This document shows positions 51,842 through 59,400 of a DNA stretch of 64,000 nucleotides, piece after piece; within the stretch, counting starts at the first letter, position 1, and every line of letters starts with the position of its first letter. The position numbers and the translations under genes were made by a program. A model generated the notes under the pieces. That model made no database searches. It was not told where the DNA came from and saw only the letters and a program-made list of their open reading frames with translations. This stretch comes from Phallusia mammillata (Eukaryota > Chordata > Ascidiacea > Phlebobranchia > Ascidiidae). The stretch spans positions 62,001 to 126,000 of the forward strand of contig QLIY01000129.1 of the NCBI GenBank assembly GCA_003260075.1, given 5' to 3'.

Positions 51842-54651
51842 ATCAGGTAACACGAACAGCAACCGGACTCGCCTTGACTCGATTTCGGCCTTTCAGCGTG
51901 ATTTTTAAACTGTGGCACAATAATGCGACCATTATTTTTAATTTTGGGCTCATAACGAAATGCGGAACAGCCTGATATCATCACATTAAGGCTTTAAATT
52001 AATTTCTTCGACATCTTTAGTGCGTTTCCCTATAAAATTTGCCAAACATTTGTGGTTCATAATAACTGTAAAACAACTAACCTTTTTTGTACCAAACTGG
52101 CAGTAAATATATAAGCTACTGCTGCCGAAATAAAATAAGTTTATAGAGCTCTTCTAGCAAATGTATTTTTATTCCGACATTTCGACGTCCTATAAAGGTC
52201 GCCGTCATCAGGGTAAATAGCAATGAATGCGAGTAGTACAGTACACGATAAACAAAGGAAAAAAACTGTCAGTAAATTTTAAAATGTTATTTTGCTGTTG
52301 TGATAATTTACTTTTTTCTACACTATTTCAGTTCGCATCACTTACCTACGATACTTACCTCCGAATTATCCTTGCTCTTTGCTCTCACTCTTCATCCACA
52401 AACTCCACCAACATCAGCAAGCCACCCAAATCATCCTCCGGGAGCGAACATCCCATGCTCATAGAGGATCTTCTTCCCAAAATTACCTGCGTCCAAAATG
52501 GCGGCCATCTCAAATCTGCCTCCAACCCAGGAAATCTCGACTGGACACTAGAGGCGCTAAATCACTCCCTTGACGTCATCAGCGAGCCGTGGGGTGACGT
52601 CACGGGGAAAACGTCACCGCGGTCACCGGAGCTTGAACCTTTTTTGATGTTGCAAGATCGTCCGTGGGAAAATGAAGAAGTTCCTCCTCCTCCTCCTCCT
52701 CCGGGGAGCAGCGAGGAGAAGAGTGATAGCGGGGAGTGGGAAATGGAAGAAATGAGCTGCGATAATATGTCCATTGATTTTGACTACATGGCTTATGTGA
52801 AACGCTACAATGATGGGAATGTGAACGGTAACTTACGACTGTGTTGTTTCCATCGTGGCTTTGACTAACATTATTTTGTGTTTAGGTCATGACATGGCAG
52901 CTTCGCCACAAAAACAACTCGCACCTCCACAGGTAGGAAGAATGATTTTGAGATACAGGAATTGGAGTATCGTAAAGATTGTATTCTTTTTTATACTGGT
53001 TAAATTTGGGCCCATACGCAACTATAAAGCGTGACATTTGATACCTGGCTTTATTTGCTACAGTAAAAACGTCGACATGTATTTTTTTATGATTTCTATG
53101 ATGTATTATTATTTTTGAAATTAATTTGATTTTACACAGAAACCGGACCAAAGCAAACCGTCAGTTGGACGACGCATGTACTCAGTGGCAAGTGAAAAGA
53201 CGCCCCCCCCCCATTATTATTTTTGAAATTAATTTGATTTTACACAGAAACCGGACCAAAACAAACCATCAGTTGGACGACGCATGTACTCAGTGGCAAG
53301 TGAAAAAACCATTGGTCGATTGATCAGTGCATACAAAAAGCGAAAACAACAGCAGGAAGCCACGACTGTCATTGCACAAAAGCAGGTACGGGTTTCTCAT
53401 ATATTAAGAAAACTAAAATAAACTCTATTTTGTCACACAGCCATTTTGTACCCAATATTACGTCAAAGAAATCATAGGGAGCATTGTTACGTCACACTTC
53501 CCCCCCCCCTTTACGTCAAAGAAATATTTTTTGCACATACTGTGACGTCATCTTACGTCGCCAAAATTATGGCAAACTGTATTTCATCACACATTTATTT
53601 GTATCTATTATATTACGTCACAAGGAGTAATGGTTGTTACGTCACACGCAAATTCTTGCGCATACTGTAACGTCATCTTACGTCGCAAAATTAGAACAAA
53701 CATTATTTCGTCACACATTTTCATCTGTTATATTACGTCACAAGAAATGATAATAAGGGTTGTTACGTCACACATAAATTTCTGTGACGCAATCGCCTTA
53801 TGTGACGTCATTTTTTCCCCCCCCCCCACAAGAAATGATAATAAGGGTTGTTACGTCACACATAAATTTCTGTGATGCCATCGCTTTATGTGACGTCATT
53901 TTTTGAAATTTGGTGAAATAGTAGTTTCGGGTTGTTTGGAAATTAATTCAATTATTTCGTCACAGACGGGAATTCGAGCAAGCGAAGTGGAAGGTCACGT
54001 GACCCGCCAGCGCTCGATTTCGGAGAGCAGCTGCTCAGTCCTTGCATCCGATGAGCGGGAGGTTGAACGCGAGGTAAGAGTTTGTCCATAGAAATTGTAT
54101 GGTTTATCTGAACAAAATCTATGCGGGGTTGAACATCAATTTATGTGTGATAACTTCAAATAAATTTTCAGCTTTTTTGTGTTTTAATTTTTTTGTTTTC
54201 TTAAAATGTTTTTAAACTATAGGGTCTGTAGGATTAAAGCCTGTTTATAATCGTCACAGACAGGAACACAAATCATTTCCAAAAACAACACAATTACTCC
54301 AAAATTCCCAATCTCGTACACACACATTTCCACGAACAACTCCAAATCTATAGTGACAAATTTCCCGGGCGGTAATTCCCCCAAAACTCCACAAATCCAA
54401 ACTGTTGCCATTCACAAAAAAATAATATATGTTCAACTTAGGCCTGGTGCAACGTGGTCGAGGTGACGCTGCGCTTGCTGACGTCAGCACCTGATCACGT
54501 GCTCACAAAACTGCTCCCGGTCGTCTACGAACCGCTAGCGGCGCTCGCAAGGCAGCAACACGCGGTAGAAAGCGGGAGCGACGTAGGGGCGGCCTTTCAC
54601 CACTGGCTGTTGAGGGTTGGCGGTCTTTGTAACCTGACGAATTCACAATAG
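17243..54651 (+). CDS. ARFGEF3: ARFGEF3/BIG3, large BIG-family protein (whole gene)
   Basis: About 45 exons read in frame once one of two copies of a 7-kb block is left out. The sum is about 2150 residues plus a stretch lost in a C run, close to the roughly 2180 of vertebrate BIG3. The start ATG at 17243 has an in-frame TGA 18 bp upstream. Segments along the whole length match BIG3: an N-terminal DCB-like helical region (LYLECLLSVL, ELVRLVG), the middle (SLDGLRCAVKLTCSLG, MCHVLCMDAVIDVALEVG), HDS-like repeats (LYRLGENMLRCTRS, FHLNEALLQPFERAMQLE, VFANAAHDCIRCL, LAKLGCACLR) and the C-terminus (SEKTIGRLISAYKKRKQQQ, AWCNVV). BIG3 is known as a Golgi/granule-associated regulator in secretory cells and as an anchor for PHB2, PKA and PP1. 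The FRLPGE catalytic motif of active SEC7 domains was not seen, so Arf exchange activity is doubtful. Exons are listed in the block entries. Confidence 0.92.
18120..18306. mobile_element. MITE-like element, agtaaacctaggttaat family
   Basis: It begins tacagtaaacctaggttaat and ends with an imperfect inverse (gaacctggtttaaccgaga). The interior shares words with 48066-48246 and 13270-13430. It is in ARFGEF3 intron 3 and has no coding capacity. Confidence 0.65.
19160..19600. mobile_element. Inverted-repeat element, gatgggatgataccag ends
   Basis: The left end reads ttactagtgatgggatgata with gagtacgagtacgagtacca; the right end reads cgataccaagtactgggtac, then tcatcccatcactaccaatta. The ends are inverted copies of one another, flanked by ccaatta on both sides. 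It lies in ARFGEF3 intron 4 and is probably a non-autonomous DNA transposon. Confidence 0.6.
20281..20410 (+). mobile_element. SINE body fragment directly after ARFGEF3 exon 6
   Basis: It contains gaccggctgattcggtgtgg, tgggccttgtgtactgtgat, tcgctggtctgcat and ggctgatcccagt, matching the family at 7019 and 43440. The tRNA-like head is absent. It begins about 10 bp after the splice donor. Confidence 0.6.
21565..21800. mobile_element. Element fragment (cagaagagctcta family), duplicated around a C run
   Basis: The words tgatgaaggcaacctgtata and ggcagaagagctctaagttt match the MITE at 6728-6897. The part from ctgttgaaacatcggtacaa is repeated after 10 C (21692-21701) with a single-base difference and a short ta-repeat length change. 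Confidence 0.6.
22465..22590 (+). mobile_element. tRNA-derived SINE head fragment
   Basis: It carries aggttcgaaccctatcgcag, a good tRNA B-box, then gggttcaccactaagcctgt and gtagagactgttgcctg. The words caccactaagcctgtgta recur in the minus-strand SINE at 27340-27605. It follows ARFGEF3 exon 9. Confidence 0.5.
24600..24750. repeat. Interspersed repeat, gagtacgcagtacagagcatcgctg family
   Basis: The words agaacccgagtac, gagcatcgctgtttttat, gcacaaactgacccgagc and cctgctaacatac recur at 35752-35900 and, inverted, at 46531-46612. The copy in the second ARFGEF3 block has no partner in block 1, so this family is polymorphic between the two copies. Confidence 0.6.
24857..25205 (+). repeat. Misplaced duplicate of 23925-24262, bounded by a C run and an n
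   Basis: Text from tttgttgactgattttgatt to aaaactattgt (24868-25204) repeats 23925-24260 almost exactly. The left edge is a C run (24857-24867) and the right edge is the n at 25205. The copy ends just before the position where exon 11 would begin, so it carries no exon. Confidence 0.75.
26628..33816 (+). CDS. ARFGEF3: ARFGEF3 exons 14-24, copy 1 of the duplicated block
   Basis: Exons: 26628-26725, 26782-26854, 27862-28011, 28510-28655, 29477-29636, 30146-30241, 30685-30909, 31453-31554, 32171-32306, 32694-32805, 33679-33816. Exon 14 starts with 2 bases completing a codon from exon 13. Exon 24 ends in phase 0, as exon 25 (42512) requires. Conserved segments: HIKYIQEILPQLLKSPD, ADSLYILSYATLLLALRLHL, EAGYNISENNPIVPLIT, SLDGLRCAVKLTCSLG, HVLCMDAVIDVALEVG, SSKIDKMFEQ. 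The exon at 32171 uses the weak donor AG/gttgct; unspliced, its frame runs 42 codons further to a stop. Introns carry three G runs that copy 2 lacks. Confidence 0.9.
27340..27605 (-). mobile_element. tRNA-derived SINE, nearly full length (second copy at 34780-35050)
   Basis: Read on the minus strand, the head shows a Pol III A-box-like TTGGTAGAGCATGAATCCC and a B-box-like GGGGTTCAAATAC. The body follows: GCCTGGGAGACTGGCTTGAT, GTACTATGATTTATAAATG, ACTGGTCTGCATTAG and ending near GTATTTATGTTCATC. The body is the same family as the plus-strand fragments at 7019, 20281, 43440 and 47196. It lies in the intron before ARFGEF3 exon 16 in both block copies. Confidence 0.7.
28759..29200. mobile_element. 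Extra segment in copy 1 with a tRNA-like SINE on the minus strand
   Basis: Copy 2 has nothing corresponding (36205-36225 joins directly). The segment holds, on the minus strand from 29040, GTCACCAAGATGGCCGAGTG (A-box region of a Leu/Ser-type tRNA) and GTGGGTTCTAATCC (B-box). The acceptor-stem 3' half does not pair convincingly, so this is a tRNA-derived element and not a tRNA gene. It is a presence/absence difference between the two copies. Confidence 0.65.
29660..29812. mobile_element. MITE-like fragment in ARFGEF3 intron (second copy at about 36722-36864)
   Basis: It shows gtgttaaactggatttggtc, cttcacataattcggacaaa and ttaactaatcgacactggtt, the same interior words in inverse order as the family at 18120 and 48066. 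Both block copies have it. Confidence 0.5.
33085..33365. mobile_element. Interspersed element with gctgcagacaatgcac start (second copy at about 40130-40405)
   Basis: The element runs from agctgcagacaatgcacaat through caacctaggaggtctcatta, tcatcaccagctgcactgat and gaccttataggca to cagcttatcatgtattggct caatgctttta. Related stretches occur at 46365-46470, 49385-49545, 50355-50470 and 61430-61495. It is present in both block copies. Confidence 0.6.
33300..33660 (+). repeat. Direct duplication of about 170 bp around a single n
   Basis: Text from ttggacacccctggtctaca to gttagtgctc is at about 33314-33483 and again at 33485-33655, separated by the n at 33484. Copy 2 of the large block has it only once, so the duplication is an unmerged contig overlap. 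Confidence 0.85.
33978..40855 (+). repeat. ARFGEF3: Large direct repeat, copy 2 (starts right after the n)
   Basis: Copy 2 begins right after the n at 33977 with the same gttacaaatcccattatggg and runs through the equivalent poly-T tract into unique sequence near 40855. It has no G runs or n. It carries an extra interspersed repeat at about 35752-35900 that copy 1 lacks. The pattern is that of two overlapping contigs from different haplotypes. Confidence 0.9.
34252..40694 (+). CDS. ARFGEF3: ARFGEF3 exons 14-24, copy 2 of the duplicated block (probable second allele)
   Basis: Exons: 34252-34349, 34406-34478, 35310-35459, 35961-36106, 36533-36692, 37192-37287, 37737-37961, 38505-38606, 39223-39358, 39745-39856, 40557-40694. 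Every exon has the same length and phase as its partner in copy 1, and most base changes are silent. All frames are open. Joining exon 24 of copy 1 (phase 0 end) to exon 14 of this copy (needs 1 carried base) would shift the frame, so both cannot serve in one message. Only one copy belongs in the gene model. Confidence 0.85.
40777..42005. mobile_element. 1.2-kb repeat element with ATGGGTCCCC ends and internal 127-bp tandem units
   Basis: The ends are inverted: ATGGGTCCCC at 40777-40786 and GGGGACCCAT at 41996-42005. Near the left end is a hairpin (tccccttccttgaagggga) and a long poly-T. Inside, a unit of about 127 bp recurs with landmarks at about 41294, 41420, 41548 and 41675; each has ccactagcccc-like text followed by ttttttaaacaatgtctgaa and a cagcttgt motif. 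No protein is encoded. It lies in the intron between ARFGEF3 exons 24 and 25, and contig 1 broke in its poly-T tract (33976). Confidence 0.6.
42512..54651 (+). CDS. ARFGEF3: ARFGEF3 exons 25-45 (C-terminal half)
   Basis: Exons: 42512-42617, 43162-43295, 43596-43814, 44233-44346, 44753-44876, 45415-45481, 45923-46026, 46643-46774, 47587-47769, 48373-48545, 48842-49110, 49946-50147, 50651-50751, 50884-51044, 51503-51627, 51698-51781 (broken by C run), 52332-52827, 52886-52932, 53248-53385, 53966-54073, 54442-54651 (TAG stop). The donor at 48546 is chosen because only it keeps frame with 48842. The exon at 52332 encodes a long acidic, Pro-rich insert with a run of seven Pro. The exons near the 3' end are clearly richer in GC than the rest. 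The C-terminus FHHWLLRVGGL matches the BIG3 end. Confidence 0.88.
43440..43550 (+). mobile_element. SINE body fragment just before ARFGEF3 exon 27
   Basis: The words gttgaccggctgattcgata, taatgggcctagggtactat and gtgccgtgatcgct match the family at 7019 and 20281. It ends about 50 bp before the exon acceptor. Confidence 0.55.
45575..45850 (+). repeat. Direct duplication of about 130 bp around 10 C
   Basis: Text from acgttttcacttaggaagtc to gatgcaccatcatg is present at about 45582-45709 and 45721-45848, separated by C at 45711-45720. The copies differ at a few bases. It is intronic, between ARFGEF3 exons 30 and 31. Confidence 0.8.
46105..46365. mobile_element. Inverted-repeat element, agcagtggttctcaactg ends
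   Basis: It begins catagagcagtggttctcaa and ends ttgagaaccactgccatagag, an almost perfect inverted pair of about 20 bp. The interior repeats tggtccatgg. No coding capacity is seen, so it is a MITE-like element. Confidence 0.75.
46495..46519 (+). pseudogene. Truncated duplicate of ARFGEF3 exon 32
   Basis: The acceptor and first 25 bases of the exon at 46643 appear here, then 10 C (46521-46530), an inverted repeat fragment (46531-46612) and the complete exon. There is no donor. Confidence 0.75.
48066..48246. mobile_element. MITE-like element with taaacc inverted ends
   Basis: The start ttaaaccacggttaatccgg and the end ccggattaaccgaatccagt ... caacctaggttta are inverted copies. It matches 18120-18306 in the interior. 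It is in the intron before ARFGEF3 exon 34. Confidence 0.7.
49789..49849 (+). pseudogene. Truncated duplicate of ARFGEF3 exon 36
   Basis: Sixty-one bases repeat the start of the exon at 49946 with two differences in the coding part. The copy is cut by 12 C (49850-49861), after which about 80 bp of the upstream intron and the full exon follow. Confidence 0.8.
51782..51841. repeat. Run of 60 C breaking ARFGEF3 exon 40
   Basis: The run begins inside coding sequence, after a frame reading AARNFDRHRDLQRLV. The text just after it (catcag/gtaaca) looks like the end of an exon and its donor. In the family about 25 residues lie between these points and the next exon, so the run has replaced the 3' part of this exon. 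Confidence 0.8.
52143..52225 (+). mobile_element. Solo arm of the gagctcttctagcaaatg element
   Basis: The sequence tatagagctcttctagcaaa, tgtatttttattccgacatt and cgtcatcagggtaaatag matches the left half of the MITE at 6728-6897. The inverted right arm is missing. Confidence 0.6.
53140..53202 (+). pseudogene. Truncated duplicate of ARFGEF3 exon 43
   Basis: The first 62 bases of the exon at 53248 appear with two silent differences, then 10 C (53203-53212), about 35 bp of the upstream intron again and the full exon. Confidence 0.8.
53440..53905. repeat. Degenerate minisatellite of TTACGTCAC / TGACGTCA words
   Basis: At least twelve CRE-like words (ttacgtcac, gtgacgtcat, ttacgtcg) occur in about 460 bp, in a loosely repeating order with a period of about 110 bp. 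Two C runs (53500-53509, 53817-53827) sit at duplication joints. It lies in the intron between ARFGEF3 exons 43 and 44. Whether it binds CREB/ATF factors is not shown. Confidence 0.6.
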
Positions 54652-56400
54652 GTGTTGCAATCATTTTCAATGACTTAGTAGTGACGTAGCAAGCGTGATT
54701 TTGTGACGTTTAGACTTGTAGGTGTGTTATTTTTTAAGGGAAGCGTTTTTTGTGTTGCAAGAGGTGTTGAAATCGTGTTTGTCATGAAGCAAGACCTATT
54801 TTTGTTGTTATATGTAGCGCCATTAATGCATAAGTACCTTTGCACATTTTGTTTGTTTTGCATTTTCTTCAATCTTGCAGTAATTTCTTCCATCAACTGC
54901 CGTACATTTTCTACTATAGCAGTTCCTCTTTTCTAATGTTACTGAGCAGTTCCCACACCAAGTTTTATGTGCAGTAAGATTGATTCGAAATCTTTACTGC
55001 AGTTTATGTTGACTTAAGACCAAAGTGTTCAGCAAATCTTTTCCCGTCCTTTCAGTTCTATACCTTTTTGTCAATTAATATTTTAGTTTTAGCAACAAGT
55101 TAAAGCTTTGAACATTGCAGTTTTGTCCATTTTTACCTTTCAATTTCAATCGTTTTCTCTTGAGTTCTTCAAAGTTTTGACCCCACTTTTTTAACTGAAC
55201 AGATTATATTGATCAGGTTGTCATCTTCAAGCCCATGCTGTTTGGTATTTGTAGTGCAATGTGACCATATTTTTTGGTGCGGTGCAATTTCTGTTTGGTG
55301 TTGTCTGTCCACAGTGAATGTTGAGTTTTTTATCTTACTGGTGCAATGGTACCGAAAAATGTTTTTAGTTTGTGAATCAGAGGGTACTGTGTTCTTGTAG
55401 TTCTAGTAACTTTTAAGTAGTCACTTTAAACTTGTTGCATTTGCTACAAAAGGCTTTTTTTAATCTATGTATGTTTTGCAATCACAAATTAGAGTTGGCC
55501 AAAGCTGTACGTTTATAACCTGCTTGCTGTACAACTAACCTTATACTTGTGAACATTTCAATACTTTGTATGCATTTGTTAACAGTAGTAGAATTTGTGT
55601 TATTTAGTTGGTACATAGCATTTCTTTTGTACCAAACGATATTTGCCAAACCCTTGTCTAGCAGCTCGCTTTTGCACCAAACTCTTGTCGTAAAAAACCT
55701 AACTGCCCCCCCCCCTTGTTAACAGTAGTAGAATTTGTGTTATTTAGTTGGTACATAGCATTTTACCTGTCTTTTGTACCAAACGATATTTGCCAAACCC
55801 TTTGTCTAAAGCAACTCGCTTTTGCACCAAACTCTTGTCGTAAGAACCGAATCCATACACAATACCGGGTAGAAGGGTACTTTAGAATTGTTTAACACAA
55901 AAACTTTCGAATCTTGTAACTTTTATTCGATTCTTTTCGAATACCTAACTCGCCTTCACATGTAAATTTGTTGCAAAGAACCGAATCAATTTACAACGGG
56001 TAGGATGCTGTTCTAGAATAGTTCAAAAATACGTTTCGAATCCTACTGTATTAGATTTGTAATATCTAAACCTATAACAAATGAAATATGTTCATCATTT
56101 AAACCGTCAACTATTTCGATTCGAATCTTTCCGAATCCCCAACTTGACCTTTGCACATAGTTATAGGCACAAAGAGTCGATTCGATACGAAATTCCTCAT
56201 AGTAGGCTGCGATAAGATAGTGTAGAAGCGCCTTTCGAATCCTACATAAATGCCCAGTAGGTTCTTCATTATAAATTTGTGAAATATGTTTATCTTTCAA
56301 AGTAAATTTTGATTTATTCCGAATACCAAGTGAATTGTGTTGTTTACTTATGTTTTATGTTTGGTAGTTGTCCTAAATGAGTGTGAACTGACAATAGAAG
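54652..56400. other. ARFGEF3 3' flank, no gene recognised; local duplication at 55577-55850
   Basis: This should contain the 3' UTR of ARFGEF3. Text from ttgttaacagtagtagaatt to accaaactcttgtcg is duplicated around 10 C (55706-55715). From 55850 on, words such as ttcgaatcctac and ccgaatcaat recur loosely. No conserved protein segment is seen. Confidence 0.6.
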
Positions 56401-59400
56401 TTGTATCTAGCAAAAAATGTTACTTGTTTTTGCAAAGACTTTCAGTGACAGCAGCACCCACACCCAATAGTATCCTATATTATATTGCGGGGAGATTTCA
56501 GAAATTACAGATCTTTTACCAAAGTTGTTCAACGATGTTTCGACTTTACTTAGAAATGGATGCTACTCAGTTTTACCTTAAACAACATACCCCCCCCCCA
56601 ACAAACGTACAAAACTTCAACCTGGTTGGTTAGTGCCTTGTTTCTGACATCAAACAAGCAAATGTTTGGCGGTGAGTGTTTGGCCAATATTGTGTGAAAT
56701 GCGAATGTTGATCCCCCCCCCCCACCTTGGGTTTGTGAAGCACGGTGGCGGCCACCGTGGAAATTTTGGTTTGTTTATAACGGTATCGTACGAAACATCA
56801 ATTATTAAAAATTAGTAAAAATTTGCTTTTAAACAAACGTACAAAACTTCAACCTGGTTGGTTAGTGCCTTGTTTCTGAAATCAAACAAGCAAATGTTTG
56901 GCAGTGAGTGTTTGGCCAATATTGTGTGAAATGCGAATGTTGACAAAAAAATTAGGTGATACAAAGCCAATGATAAACAGCAACGTGTTCAAAGATATAC
57001 AATGCTTCAAACATTTAGTTACGAATGTTCTATTCTAGTTTACGAATTTCTATGGGAAGTTTGTTGGGCTTTGAGTTTGAGCTCTTTGTTTTTGCACGCA
57101 TTTATGACGTGACATTATGTGACGTCATATATTACGTTCGCCACCTTGTATTTTTGTGGAACTCGCCGCCTGTGAACACACCAGTTTGGCATATGGGTTT
57201 GAAACCATTGTTATATAGTCTGAAATTTTGTTTTGAGATCAGGCACTTACAATTAGTAGCATCAGGCCTGAAAATTCACGCTCTTGCTTTTTTCCAAAAA
57301 CTATTTCAAACCGTTTGGAAAATAAAATATTTTTTTATCCAATTTCCGTTTTTTACAGCTCCCAAATAAAACGTGTATGAACAAAATACACAATAGTTTC
57401 ACCTTTATGTACAGCCTGTCCCAAAAGTGCCATTTATTTAAAAGTCATATTTTTGCAACACAAAATACCATTTTTTTCGTTTGCTTTGTCACATTTTGCT
57501 TTTACTTGATGCGAAACTTTCTAATCTCATCTAAAAGTGAAGATAAGATTAATGACCATGTAAAATTGCTAGATGAGCTGGAAAATTTCCTTCTAAGAAG
57601 GTTACTTACACCTAGTCTTTTAGATTCCGTAGAAGTTTGATACGAAACAACAATGTAATATCCACAAAATCCAAAATTCACATTTTACTTGTCAACATCA
57701 TCACTACTGGACGTCTACTGTGCCGCAGTCTCTATTATAACTTCTAAAAGTAGACATTTTACTTGTCAACATCATCACTACTGGACGTCTACTGTGCCGC
57801 AGTCTCTATTATAACTTTTAAAAGTAGAAAAAAAAACATCGGCTATTTTGCTTTCATTTTATTTGTAAGTTAGTTTTCGTAACAACTGAACCTTGCTAAA
57901 GCTCGGTGGGCAAAGTATGAGACTGATACGAAGCTTTAGAGTTCGGACTATTAAAACGCAGACTAAAAACATATGTGTCTTCAAACGCTGCAAGTGCAAC
58001 AAAGAAATTGTCGGTTTAGCATTTTTTATCCGCTGCGCCTATAGTCAGCAATCTAGTGTTATAATAAAAATACTCTTTTGAAATTTTCAAACCTGCTCGT
58101 CTTTTTGCCAAACGTTTTCATAGTTAACAGAATTGCATTTAAATAACTGCATTTAAAAAAAAATTGTAACACTGTATTAATTTTGTCCCGTTTTTTACTT
58201 CACCAATCACATGTTAATTGTTCTTGATACCAATTCATGTCCGTTGTCTGCTTTTGGTTTCAGAGTTTTTGGATAATTGCTTCAAATCTGTGGTTCCTAA
58301 ACGTCTACCAATCGCGTATCACCAGACAGAGGATTTTTTATCGCCTCAATCTGAATTGAGTAGGACCAATGAATGGGTCTATTCTTTTGAACTAGATCAG
58401 CATATTTCTGCAATCAGCATGGTAGTTATTCAACAAGAATGTCAGAGATACGAGTTTAACCTAATATTATAGCTCCCCCCCCCCTGCTTTTGGTTTCAGA
58501 GTTTTTGGATAATTGCTTCAAATCTGTGGTTCTTAAACGTCTACCAATCGCGTATCACCAAACAGAGGATTTTTTATCGCCTCAATCTGAATTGAGTAGG
58601 ACCAATAAATGGGTCTATTCTTTTGAACTAGATCAGCATATTTCTGCAATCAGCATGGTAGTTATTCAACAAGAATGTCAGATATACGAGTTTAACCTAA
58701 TATTATAGCTGAACGGTTAAGACGGGAAACCTCTAATTGCCTATATACTAAACTTTTTCTGATTTGCATTTCTTCTTGACCACTTTCTAATGCAATAGTG
58801 ACGTAATGAATGCTGTTTAACCAATACTTGCAGTGGGAAAAAATAATACGTTGCCGATTTTTTGCCTATTTAACATTATTTTGTTGTGATTCTTGATCTA
58901 AGTTGATTATAGCGGAATTCGAGAAAGCTACGCGCGCACCACAGGTTGTGAACCATTGCTTTAATTAAATGAATATTAATTAACAATAGAAGGTCTGTCT
59001 GACGAACAGTGTTCTTTTTTTCTGTTACAGCAGCACCCAAAAGTCCAAAATTATGTTGTATTGTTTGGCGTCTCGGTTGTTGGGCTTTCAGCAAACACAT
59101 TTTTTTCTTCAACCCCTAACTTGAAAAAACGACGAATGTGTTCCGAGTTTGTCCAAAAAACATTTTGCGAAAATTTGTTTTCAGAACATTTACTTACAGC
59201 CATTAGCAGGACCATTTGGCGATGACTGTTGATGGTTTTCTCTTTTTTCACGAAACTTGTCAAACTGTTTAGAAAAAAAAACATTTTTAGCGTTTTTTTA
59301 TGTCTTTCAAATTCAACTGTATTTTATTTTTATTTTGAGTGCATTTAAAACCTGACACAAATAAGTGTACGGTCAATTATAATACAGAGTCCCAAATGCA

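Noticed and set aside
51664-51984. Minus-strand open frame with a run of about 20 Gly
   Set aside because: It is only the reverse reading of the 60-C run and of ARFGEF3 exon 40; no splice sites or family match support it.
53501-53875. CRISPR-like repetition of ttacgtcac words
   Set aside because: The repeats are degenerate, irregularly spaced and lie in an intron of an animal gene.
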